Source of the DNA: Geoanaerobacter pelophilus
GTDB taxonomy: Bacteria; Desulfobacterota; Desulfuromonadia; Geobacterales; DSM-12255
Assembly: GCF_018476885.1 (NCBI RefSeq)
Contig: NZ_JAHCVJ010000003.1
Span: forward strand, 434,001 to 498,000
Length of the DNA: 64,000 bases
Reading direction: 5' to 3'
Below the pieces are notes generated by a model that was not told the origin of the DNA, made no database searches, and worked only from the letters and a program-made list of their open reading frames with translations. Below are positions 34,191 to 41,580 of the stretch, in pieces; positions within the stretch are counted from its first letter, which is position 1; each line of letters opens with the position of its first letter. The position numbers and the translations under genes are program-made.

Positions 34191-34796
34191 TTATGCATTT
34201 TCTTGCGTTAGCGAAAATGACAGCCAGACAGATAATCGTTCATAGGTGGCAGTTAGTTCAGCCCAGTTACAGTGAGCTTTTCCTGTTGCAGGATCGTAAA
34301 TGACACCATTACTACCCACAGCTAGCCAATGATAGCTATTGTCAAAAGTCGCAACCACCACTAATTGGCACTCATCAGGGGATGGGAGGTCATACACATC
34401 ATTATTTATAAACATTTGGTTTGCCACTTCAGCACAATACATAAGCTCACCCGGAAATACCTTTTCAAGATCAATTATGATTTTCTCTGAGGCATTAAGG
34501 GTAACTCGTAACCCCAACTGCTTCGCAACGTAGGATATCGCAGAAGCAGAGTTTAAATATTCACCTTCCTGTGAATATCCACCTGTAGGCATGAGATCGC
34601 CAGTAACTCTATATATTTCTTCCGCGACCTCGGTTAACGTTAAACTTGGGGCTAAGACCGCGATTCTGTCGCAATGGCGAAGCTCGACGATGTTTTTGGT
34701 GGGTAGTAAGCCAAATGCGTTACATATAGCGGTCAAGCCAAATGCACCACAATTGAGGTCTTTCGTTTGTTTTTCCGAGAATGAAAGATTCGGCAC
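34191..34796 (-). CDS. Papain-like (C39/transglutaminase-like) cysteine hydrolase candidate
   Basis: A 201-residue soluble protein without signal peptide. It has the order expected of a papain-fold hydrolase: Cys16 in KDLNCGAFGLTAICNAFG, His156 in SYHWLAVG and Asp168 in IYDPATGK. The layout resembles peptidase C39-like and effector-type proteases, but no exact family was identified. GTG start at 34796 with AAGGA seven bases upstream, directly after an attC-like right core (GTTATGC). The stop TAA is part of GCATAAC, a left-core-like sequence. Substrate unknown. Confidence 0.55.
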   Translation of the reverse strand: MPNLSFSEKQTKDLNCGAFGLTAICNAFGLLPTKNIVELRHCDRIAVLAPSLTLTEVAEEIYRVTGDLMPTGGYSQEGEYLNSASAISYVAKQLGLRVTLNASEKIIIDLEKVFPGELMYCAEVANQMFINNDVYDLPSPDECQLVVVATFDNSYHWLAVGSNGVIYDPATGKAHCNWAELTATYERLSVWLSFSLTQENA

Positions 34797-34813
34797 AAGT
34801 CATTCCTTTTTCC

Positions 34814-34865
34814 GCATAACGGTTGTGAGGCGTAGCGGGTTCACCGCTGCCGCCGATGGTTGGCA
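34814..34865 (-). other. attC-like site between the four-helix protein and papain-like genes
   Basis: The minus strand runs from TGCCAAC to GTTATGC, about 52 bases, with the core AGCGGTGAACCCGCT and the right arm CTCACAACCGTT. Core and arm are shared with neighbouring sites. Confidence 0.6.
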
Positions 34866-34915
34866 ATATCGCCTTCTCGAATGAGTTGAAAGGCAAGTTG
34901 CTACCCCTCAATTTT

Positions 34916-35326
34916 CTATAGAAAACGGCGCAATATCGGCAATGTATATGCCGACCACAAAAAAACAAAATATATAATCAAGAAATAGTGCAATGGCAAT
35001 AACTTCTCAAACCCTTTGATTTGCGATGGTCTGAAATAAACTATCTGCCATAGTCCGCGAAGAAGCCAAAAAACAGAATAAAATGCAGTAACTGCAAAAC
35101 CTAGTGGCGTAGCTCCTGTAAGTTCCTTTGTATGGAATAAAGACATATACGAAAAGAAGAAGAACATCGGGGTCAGGAATAAATGGATTGTGTATAGAAC
35201 TTTTGCCGTAATCAGTCTGGTTTTTTCAAAATCTTCATACCAGCCAAAACCGCGATAAAAAAGACAATGGCCAATACCTAGGAGGGCAGAAAGGACTCCT
35301 CCGATTTTTATGGTGATTTCATCCAT
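34916..35326 (-). CDS. Small four-helix membrane protein
   Basis: A 136-residue protein with four hydrophobic segments (about 8-25, 40-62, 73-95, 110-132) and short loops, so an inner-membrane protein. Conserved-looking features are HCLFYRGFGWYEDFEKTR after the first helix. It resembles small DUF6713-like or DoxX-like proteins but was not firmly assigned. It lies between two attC-like sites and is AT-rich. Confidence 0.6.
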   Translation of the reverse strand: MDEITIKIGGVLSALLGIGHCLFYRGFGWYEDFEKTRLITAKVLYTIHLFLTPMFFFFSYMSLFHTKELTGATPLGFAVTAFYSVFWLLRGLWQIVYFRPSQIKGFEKLLPLHYFLIIYFVFLWSAYTLPILRRFL

Positions 35327-35349
35327 TTTTTAATTCATCCTTCTCATTT

Positions 35350-35406
35350 GCCAACGGTTGAGAGTTGACCGGCCTTGGCCGGTCTGACGCTTTGTTGAAC
35401 GTTGGC
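35350..35406 (-). other. attC-like site between ubiE and the four-helix protein gene
   Basis: Outer arms GCCAACG and CGTTGGC pair perfectly; inner arms GACCGGCC and GGCCGGTC pair around two bases. The right arm CTCTCAACCGTT matches that at 34814-34865. It is 57 bases long, starts about 20 bases after the ubiE stop and ends just before the next gene's ribosome binding site. Confidence 0.65.
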
Positions 35407-35425
35407 TTTTCCGATATATTCCGCC

Positions 35426-36163
35426 TCATTTCCCCTGCGGTTTTTTCCCCTCAACAACAGCTACAACACCTCCTGCTAAATTGTGATAAGTGGTACTTGT
35501 AAGCCCATACTGGGTGAATATTCTTACCAATTCCTGCTGATGTGGAAAAACTCTGGCTGAATCATGGAGGTACGCGTAGGCTTTCTTGTTGTTGCACCAA
35601 AATCTTCCCATGAATGGGATCATCCTTTCGAACCAAAACCAGTACAATTGCCTGAATACTGGAACACTTGGATGCCCCATATCCAGGGAAACGACCTTAC
35701 CGCCAGGTTTGACCACCCGCACCATTTCCCTGAGGGCTATTTCAATGTCAGGCACGTTTCGAAGTCCCCACGCCACGGTAACGCAATCGAAAGTGTCATC
35801 TTCAAAGGCAAGTTTCATTGCATTACCTTGGAAGAGCTGTATGGTGCTACTCAGTTTATTGTTTTGAACATTTTCCCGAGCCACGGCTAACATTTTCTCC
35901 GAGAAATCCATTCCCGTGACTTTTCCTGCTGGCCCGGTAGCCTTGGCTAGCTCAATGGTAAGCATCCCCGTACCACAACAGATATCGAGTCCATGGCCAC
36001 CTGGCTTGAGGTCGGCACGCTGTGTCGTGAACCTTCTCCAAGCCCTGTCCAGACCGAAAGACATAACGATATTCATCAAGTCATAACGTCCTGCAATGGC
36101 ATTGAACATATCCTGAACAAATGTTTCCTTCTGTTCCTTTAGTGGCAAACAATTACCCTGCAT
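35426..36163 (-). CDS. ubiE: Demethylmenaquinone/ubiquinone methyltransferase
   Basis: SAM-dependent class I methyltransferase, 245 residues, the UbiE/MenG type that makes menaquinone from demethylmenaquinone. FVQDMFNAIAGRYDLMNIVM and SFGLDRAWRR at the N-terminus, LDICCGTGMLTIELAK (motif I, about 75-90) and VAWGLRNVPD are diagnostic; RMIPFMGRFW and YAYLHDSARVFPHQQEL follow. The product is the electron acceptor of complex I in menaquinone-based anaerobes, which fits the surrounding nuo genes. However the gene is flanked by attC-like sites and has lower GC than nuo, so it may be an acquired second copy. AAGGA precedes the ATG. Confidence 0.87.
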   Translation of the reverse strand: MQGNCLPLKEQKETFVQDMFNAIAGRYDLMNIVMSFGLDRAWRRFTTQRADLKPGGHGLDICCGTGMLTIELAKATGPAGKVTGMDFSEKMLAVARENVQNNKLSSTIQLFQGNAMKLAFEDDTFDCVTVAWGLRNVPDIEIALREMVRVVKPGGKVVSLDMGHPSVPVFRQLYWFWFERMIPFMGRFWCNNKKAYAYLHDSARVFPHQQELVRIFTQYGLTSTTYHNLAGGVVAVVEGKKPQGK

Positions 36164-36267
36164 GTCTTTTCCTTTTCTTTTTTGTTCAACTCGTTGTTAG
36201 TAGGTTTCCCGATATAAGTAATCATGGTAGTTACTTATCGGTAATATTTGCAGTTTCAATGTTCTCT

Positions 36268-36346
36268 TCCAACGGGATGACACGTATCGGCAGTAAAGCT
36301 TTGCGCTCAATACCAAGCTGCCGATGCCGGCACCATGTCGTTACCC
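36268..36346 (-). other. attC-like palindrome upstream of ubiE
   Basis: Minus strand from GGGTAACG to CGTTGGA, with an inner stem ATCGGCAG/CTGCCGAT (36286-36293 and 36318-36325). It is longer and less regular than the other sites. Between it and ubiE lies a short AT-rich leader with a CGATA-AGTAA/TTACT-TATCG hairpin. Confidence 0.4.
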
Positions 36347-36412
36347 TTAACCCGCTCCCTCGATAATCTTCGTGGCCTTCCCCAGCGGATCTCCGCAAAA
36401 ATATACATCACT

Positions 36413-36441
36413 TTGACAACCTGTAAATTAAAATCTTCAAT
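36413..36441 (+). promoter_or_regulatory. Predicted promoter for nuoIJKLMN
   Basis: TTGACA and TTCAAT are separated by 17 bases. It would give the distal nuo genes their own start after the insertion of the minus-strand cluster, with a leader of about 180 bases. Confidence 0.4.
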
Positions 36442-36629
36442 AAAAGATCAGCGCTGTCTGGGTTTTGCGGCAGTTTGTCTCAACGCATCCTGCTGCGAGG
36501 AAAGAGCCAACCACCGCATGAAATTTGACCCCTCCCGCTCGTGCGGTACACTTTTACATGGGGCTAACGGTTATCGGCTACCGGATTCGCCCGTCACGCC
36601 AGCCAACACGAATAATAACCATAATAATT

Positions 36630-37160
36630 ATGAGAGTTATCAACGACATAACCGCCATCCTCATCGGGATGTGGACCACCTGGAAGCATATCTTCCGGCG
36701 GCCGGTCACCATCCAGTACCCGGAGGAGAAGCGGACCCCCTCCCCTCGCTACCGGGCAAGGATCATCCTCACCCGCGACCCGGACGGCGGCGAGCGGTGC
36801 GTGGCCTGTTACCTCTGCTCCGCTGCCTGCCCGGTGGACTGCATCTCAATGCAGGCGGCGGAGGCAGAAAACGGGCGGCGTTATGCGGCCTGGTTCCGGA
36901 TCAACTTCTCCCGCTGCATCTTCTGCGGCCTGTGCGCCGAAGCGTGCCCGACCATGGCGATCCAGATGACGCCTGACTTCGAGATCTGCAAGCGGGACAT
37001 CATGGATCTGGTGTATGAGAAAGAGGATCTTTTGGTCGATCACGGCGGCAAGGAACCGGAGTACAATTTCTACCGCCATGCCGGCATCGGCGTGACCCAG
37101 CCGCGAGGAGACGGCGCGGAGGAGCATCCTCCGGTGGATGTGCGGGGGTTGATGCCTTAG
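36630..37160 (+). CDS. nuoI: NADH-quinone oxidoreductase subunit I
   Basis: Eight-iron ferredoxin-like subunit, 176 residues. Two CxxCxxCxxxCP motifs (CVACYLCSAACPVDC and CIFCGLCAEACPTMA, about 53-67 and 91-105) bind clusters N6a and N6b. The ATG at 36630 gives the usual N-terminus with an amphipathic helix; the longer in-frame extension to 36525 has no family similarity. No clear ribosome binding site precedes it. A long palindromic repeat begins at its stop codon. Confidence 0.92.
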   Translation: MRVINDITAILIGMWTTWKHIFRRPVTIQYPEEKRTPSPRYRARIILTRDPDGGERCVACYLCSAACPVDCISMQAAEAENGRRYAAWFRINFSRCIFCGLCAEACPTMAIQMTPDFEICKRDIMDLVYEKEDLLVDHGGKEPEYNFYRHAGIGVTQPRGDGAEEHPPVDVRGLMP

Positions 37161-37278
37161 AAATGCGCCTTTTCCGCAATCTCTGTGTTGCTCGCGGGAT
37201 TCCTTGTGCGACGTACTTTCATGTACGTCTCCGCGTCATTCCTTGAGCGCCTTGACCTTGCGAAAAAATCGCATTCCT
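37160..37278. repeat. Long imperfect palindromic repeat, copy 1
   Basis: About 119 bases from AAATGCG to CGCATTCC, with central palindrome GACGTAC...GTACGTC. It is clearly related over its whole length to the copy at 37784-37903. It sits between nuoI and nuoJ and would fold into a long hairpin in the mRNA. Confidence 0.7.
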
Positions 37279-37300
37279 GAGGTTACCCAATAGGAACATA

Positions 37301-37783
37301 ATGGAACAATTTCTTTTCTACATCCTGGCAGCAGCAACTGTTATTGCCACCATCTTCGCCATTACTGAGAAGCATCCGGTGCATGCCATCGTCTACCTGG
37401 TGACCTCGTTCTTCTCGCTGGCCGCGATCTTCTTCCTCCTGGCAGCGCCGATGATCGCGGCATTCGAGGTGATCATCTACGCCGGCGCCGTCATGGTGCT
37501 GTTCCTGTTCGTGATCATGATGCTCGACCTCGGCCACCCGGAGAAGGCGGCACGTCCGGGGCTCGGACACTGGCTCCCGGCCATGGTGCTTGGCGGCATT
37601 ATTGCCGTTTCTGCAGTTACCTGCATTGCAAAGCTTATGATTGCCCCACCCGCTGGACCGACAATCGGCATCAAGGAGTTCTCCGTCGTACTGTTCCGCA
37701 AATACGGGATAGCGATCGAGATCATCTCCATGCAGTTGCTGTTTGCCGTGGTTGGCGCGCTGTACCTCGGCAGGAGAAGATGA
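37301..37783 (+). CDS. nuoJ: NADH-quinone oxidoreductase subunit J
   Basis: Membrane subunit, 160 residues, five predicted helices. EKHPVHAIVYLVTSFFSLAA and the third-helix IYAGAVMVLFLFVIMMLDLG (about 64-83), with the characteristic pi-bulge region, identify NuoJ. It is preceded by an AGGAA ribosome binding site, directly downstream of a palindromic repeat, and followed by a second copy of that repeat. Confidence 0.93.
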   Translation: MEQFLFYILAAATVIATIFAITEKHPVHAIVYLVTSFFSLAAIFFLLAAPMIAAFEVIIYAGAVMVLFLFVIMMLDLGHPEKAARPGLGHWLPAMVLGGIIAVSAVTCIAKLMIAPPAGPTIGIKEFSVVLFRKYGIAIEIISMQLLFAVVGALYLGRRR

Positions 37784-37903
37784 GAAATGCGACTTTTCAG
37801 CAATCGCGGTGTTGCTCTGCGAAACGTCTTGTGCGGCGTACTATTGAGTACGCCTCCGCGCCGTTTCTTGAGCGCCTTGCGCTTATCGCAAAATCCGCAT
37901 TTC
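37784..37903. repeat. Long imperfect palindromic repeat, copy 2
   Basis: About 120 bases from GAAATGCG to CGCATTTC. The centre GGCGTACT-attg-AGTACGCC is a perfect stem. The nuoK ribosome binding site CAGGAG begins immediately after it, so the hairpin could affect nuoK expression. Confidence 0.75.
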
Positions 37904-37916
37904 AGGAGAATCTGAT

Positions 37917-38228
37917 ATGATCGTGCCCCTCGCCCATGCCCTGATCCTGGCAGCCATACTCTTCGCCCTGGGGCTTGGTTGCGTCCTGGTCTGGAAGAGC
38001 AACGTCATCATGCTGCTGATCGGCATCGAGATCATGCTGAACGCGGCGATGCTGGTCTTTGTCGCCGGTGCCAACCATTGGGGCGCTGCTGACGGTCAGG
38101 TATTCAGCCTGATTATCATGGCAATGACCTCGGCCGAAGTATCCATTGCCCTGGCAATGGTGGTCTATCTCCACCGGCGGAAAAAGACCGTGGATGTCGA
38201 CGAATTCAGGGAGTTGCGCGACCGATGA
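37917..38228 (+). CDS. nuoK: NADH-quinone oxidoreductase subunit K
   Basis: Small MrpC-like membrane subunit, 103 residues, three helices. The conserved glutamates of the proton path lie in LLIGIEIMLNAA (helix 2) and MTSAEVSIALAMVV (helix 3). Ribosome binding site CAGGAGAA lies seven bases before the ATG. The stop overlaps nuoL. Confidence 0.94.
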   Translation: MIVPLAHALILAAILFALGLGCVLVWKSNVIMLLIGIEIMLNAAMLVFVAGANHWGAADGQVFSLIIMAMTSAEVSIALAMVVYLHRRKKTVDVDEFRELRDR

Positions 38229-40099
38229 GACTCTGCCTGGAACTGATAATCCTGCTGCCGCTGGCCGGCGCCGTTGTTAATGCGCTGTTCGGCAGGAATC
38301 TGCCGCGCCGGGTATCGGAAATCACTGCCTGCGGTGTGGTTTGGGGGAGTTTTTGCGCTGCGGTCGCCGCGCTGTTCTCCTACAGTAGCCCGGCAACCAT
38401 CGAGATCGCCTCGTGGCTCTCGGATTTCGAGTTCAAGGCGCCGCTCACCCTGTACCTCGACCCGCTCGCCCTGTCGCTGGTTCTGATGATCACCTTTGTC
38501 TGTGGCCTGATCCATATCTATGCCGTTGCCTATATGACCGAAGACCCTTGCCATGTCAGGTTCTTCGCCCTGCTCAACCTGTTCGTCTCCTCGATGCTGC
38601 TGCTGGTGCTTGCCGGCAACCTGCCGCTGATGTATATGGGCTGGGAAGGGGTTGGGCTCTGCTCCTACGGGTTGATCGGCTTCTGGTACCGGGAGGAAAA
38701 GAACGCCACTGCCGGACGCAAGGCGTTTATTGTGACCCGGATCGGCGACACCGCCCTGCTGATCGCCCTGGTCTGGCTTTTTGAGCTGTGCGGCACAGAG
38801 TCGATCCCGGAACTGAACGCGCTGGCAGGGACACTGCCAAGTGGAGCAGTAACCGTCATCGGTTTCCTGATCCTGCTGGGCGCCATGGGCAAATCAGCGC
38901 AGCTGCCGCTGTCGGTGTGGCTGCCGGACGCCATGGCCGGGCCGACGCCGGTTTCGGCGCTGATCCATGCCGCAACCATGGTAACGGCCGGGGTATACCT
39001 GTTGATGCGGCTGTTTCCGTTCATCAGCGGCTCGCCGGAACTGTTGGCCGGCATTGCCATTACCGGCGGGGTCACCGCCTTTTACGGGGCGACGTGCGCT
39101 GTGGCGCAGCGCGACCTGAAGCGGGTACTCGCCTACTCCACCATCAGCCAGATCGGCTACATGTTCCTGGGGGTAGGTGCCGGCAGCGTTAGCGCAGCCA
39201 CCTTCCACCTGATCGTCCATGCCTTTTTCAAGGCGCTGCTGTTCCTGGGGGCCGGGTGTGTGATCAATGCGCTGCACCATGAACAGGATATCTATCGGAT
39301 GGGTGGCCTGCGGCGTGCCTTGCCGGCGACTTTCTGGCCGTTTCTTGCCGGCGCCGCCTGCCTGGCCGGGATTCCCCCCAGCGGCGGTTTCTTCAGCAAG
39401 GACGGCATCCTGGCAGCGGCCTGGGGCCAGGGAGGGCCGGTCTACAGCACCCTCTTCGGACTGGGGCTGGTGACCGCCCTGCTGACATCGTTCTACAGTT
39501 TCCGGATGCTCTACCTGGTGTTCGGTGGGGAGCAGCAGAGGACAACCCATGGCGTTTCCCGCATCATGGAATGGATACTGGTGCCACTGGCGCTGCTGGG
39601 TCTGCTCGGCGGATTCTTCAATCTCCCGGCCTATTTCGGTACCGGCATCCTCTCCGGCTTCCTGGAGCCGCTCACCGGCACTCTGCCCGCTCACCTCTCG
39701 CACGGTTCGGAACTGGCGCTGCAAGGGGTTGCCGCCATCGTCGCCGTCTGGGGGATCGCCCTCGCCCATTACCGTTACGGCGGCGAACGGCGAAACGCCA
39801 GGGTTGCCGACATGGACAACCGTGCGACCTGGCTTCGCTCGTTCTGTCTCAACGGCTGGTATCTGGACCGGCTCTACGGCTTGCTGCTGGTGCGTCCGTA
39901 CCAGCGGTTGGCTGGAATCCTCTGGGAGCAGGTCGATGAAGGAGCCATTGACGGCTCGCTGGACCGCTTCGCAACCTTCCTCGGTCGTGCCGGCCGATTT
40001 CTGGGGAGCTGGGGGGGCGGCAGGGTCTCGGCCTACCTCTTCAGCATGGCGGCGGGCGCTGCGCTGGTGATCGCCTACCTGGCGTGGGTGATGGCATGA
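38225..40099 (+). CDS. nuoL: NADH-quinone oxidoreductase subunit L
   Basis: Antiporter-like proton-pumping subunit, 624 residues, about 15-16 helices including the long C-terminal lateral helix. Key residues lie in MGWEGVGLCSYGLIGFWY (pump glutamate, about 138-155), GKSAQLPLSVWLPDAMAGPT (lysine and the PDAM loop, about 222-241) and HAATMVTAGVYLL. It starts inside the nuoK stop and its own stop overlaps nuoM (ATGA). Confidence 0.96.
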   Translation: MRLCLELIILLPLAGAVVNALFGRNLPRRVSEITACGVVWGSFCAAVAALFSYSSPATIEIASWLSDFEFKAPLTLYLDPLALSLVLMITFVCGLIHIYAVAYMTEDPCHVRFFALLNLFVSSMLLLVLAGNLPLMYMGWEGVGLCSYGLIGFWYREEKNATAGRKAFIVTRIGDTALLIALVWLFELCGTESIPELNALAGTLPSGAVTVIGFLILLGAMGKSAQLPLSVWLPDAMAGPTPVSALIHAATMVTAGVYLLMRLFPFISGSPELLAGIAITGGVTAFYGATCAVAQRDLKRVLAYSTISQIGYMFLGVGAGSVSAATFHLIVHAFFKALLFLGAGCVINALHHEQDIYRMGGLRRALPATFWPFLAGAACLAGIPPSGGFFSKDGILAAAWGQGGPVYSTLFGLGLVTALLTSFYSFRMLYLVFGGEQQRTTHGVSRIMEWILVPLALLGLLGGFFNLPAYFGTGILSGFLEPLTGTLPAHLSHGSELALQGVAAIVAVWGIALAHYRYGGERRNARVADMDNRATWLRSFCLNGWYLDRLYGLLLVRPYQRLAGILWEQVDEGAIDGSLDRFATFLGRAGRFLGSWGGGRVSAYLFSMAAGAALVIAYLAWVMA

Positions 40100-41580
40100 A
40101 CGGCTACCCGCTCCTGACCATCCTGATCTTCCTACCGCTGGCAACAGGACTCTGCCTGCTGCCGGTCTGGCGCTGCAGCGACAAGTTGCGCCAGATCGCC
40201 ATGGGAGGAGCCCTGCTGGAGCTACTGCTGGCCTGCCTTTGCTGGCCTGTAGCCCAATGGCCTCAAGCCGGCGCCCCAGCCGGCTTCTTCCTCTATCAGG
40301 ATCTCCCCTGGATCGCCGAGTTCGGCATCCGCTACACCCTGGGAATGGATGGCATCTCGCTGCTGCTGGTCATGCTGACCGCCTTCATCACCATGGTTGC
40401 CATGCTGACCTCACGGCACTCGATCACCGACCGGCCGGGCCTCCATTACCTCCTGATCCTGGCCATGGAAAGCGGCATCATGGGAGTGTTCCTCTCCCTC
40501 GACCTGTTCCTGTTCTACCTCTTCTGGGAGCTGATGCTGATCCCGATGTTCTTCCTGATCGGTATCTGGGGCCATGGCCGACGGATCTATTCGGCTATCA
40601 AATTCTTCCTGTTTACCCTGGTCGGCTCGCTGCTGATGCTCCTGGCGATCATCGCTATCTACCTGATGCACGCCAGCCAGACCGGCGTCCATACCTTTAA
40701 CCTGTTTAGCCTGGCCGGAACCGTTGTCCCGCACGCTGCCGGTCTCTGGCTGTACAGCGCCCTGCTCCTGGCCTTTGCCATCAAGTTCCCGATTTTCCCG
40801 CTCCATACCTGGCTTCCCGATGCCCATACCGACGCCCCGACTGCCGGGAGCGTGATCCTGGCCGGACTGCTCCTGAAAACCGGGGCCTACGGCTTGGTGC
40901 GCTTCGGCTACCCGCTGTTCCCGGATGCAGCCAAGACCCTTACCCCGCTGCTGCTGACCCTGGCCGTGACCGGGATCCTCTATGCCTCCTGGGTCGCCTT
41001 TGCCCAGCGCGACATGAAGCGGCTGGTCGCCTACTCCAGCGTCGGTCACATGGGGTTCGTGGCGCTCGGCATTGCGGCCTGGACTCCGGTGGCGTTGTCG
41101 GGCGCCATACTGCAGATGGTCAACCATGGTGTTACCACCAGCGCTCTGTTTGCAATGATCGGCATGCTGGACGAGCGCACCCATAGCCGTGAAATCAGCG
41201 ATTACGGTGGAGTCTGGGGCAAGGCTCCGGTCCTGGCTTTTTTCTTCGTTCTTTTTGCCATGGCCTCTGCCGGGCTGCCCGGCCTGAACAATTTTGTCGG
41301 CGAATTCCTGATCCTGACCGGCTCGTTCAAGATATCGCACCTGGCGGTCATCCTCGGCTTCCTGGGGGTAATACTGCCGCTGGTGTACACGGTCAGACTG
41401 ATTCAGGAGCTGCTGTTCCAGGAGGAGCGCAAGCCTCTGACTATCCCGGATCTGTCAGTCATGGAATGCAGCATGCTGGCAGTCATGGCCGCCATTGACA
41501 TCTACCTCGGCCTGCACCCGGCGCCGCTGCTGGACATGCTGCACACGCCGGTATCGATACTTGCCGGAGGTGCCGGATGA
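40096..41580 (+). CDS. nuoM: NADH-quinone oxidoreductase subunit M
   Basis: Antiporter-like subunit, about 494 residues and 14 helices. YLFWELMLIPMFFLIGIWG (pump glutamate), KFPIFPLHTWLPDAHTDAPT and KLLVAYSSVGHMGF-like RLVAYSSVGHMGFVALG are signatures. The ATG overlapping the nuoL TGA at 40096 is chosen over a GTG four codons upstream. The stop overlaps nuoN (ATGA). Confidence 0.95.
   Translation: MNGYPLLTILIFLPLATGLCLLPVWRCSDKLRQIAMGGALLELLLACLCWPVAQWPQAGAPAGFFLYQDLPWIAEFGIRYTLGMDGISLLLVMLTAFITMVAMLTSRHSITDRPGLHYLLILAMESGIMGVFLSLDLFLFYLFWELMLIPMFFLIGIWGHGRRIYSAIKFFLFTLVGSLLMLLAIIAIYLMHASQTGVHTFNLFSLAGTVVPHAAGLWLYSALLLAFAIKFPIFPLHTWLPDAHTDAPTAGSVILAGLLLKTGAYGLVRFGYPLFPDAAKTLTPLLLTLAVTGILYASWVAFAQRDMKRLVAYSSVGHMGFVALGIAAWTPVALSGAILQMVNHGVTTSALFAMIGMLDERTHSREISDYGGVWGKAPVLAFFFVLFAMASAGLPGLNNFVGEFLILTGSFKISHLAVILGFLGVILPLVYTVRLIQELLFQEERKPLTIPDLSVMECSMLAVMAAIDIYLGLHPAPLLDMLHTPVSILAGGAG

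Noticed and set aside
37160-37903. CRISPR-like repeats between nuoI and nuoK
   Set aside because: Two long palindromic copies separated by a gene, with no short regular spacers.
38894-40144. Open frame of 416 codons on the minus strand over nuoL
   Set aside because: It is the antisense shadow of nuoL in GC-rich DNA; its composition (rich in Gly, Gln, Arg, His) matches no family and nuoL is certain.
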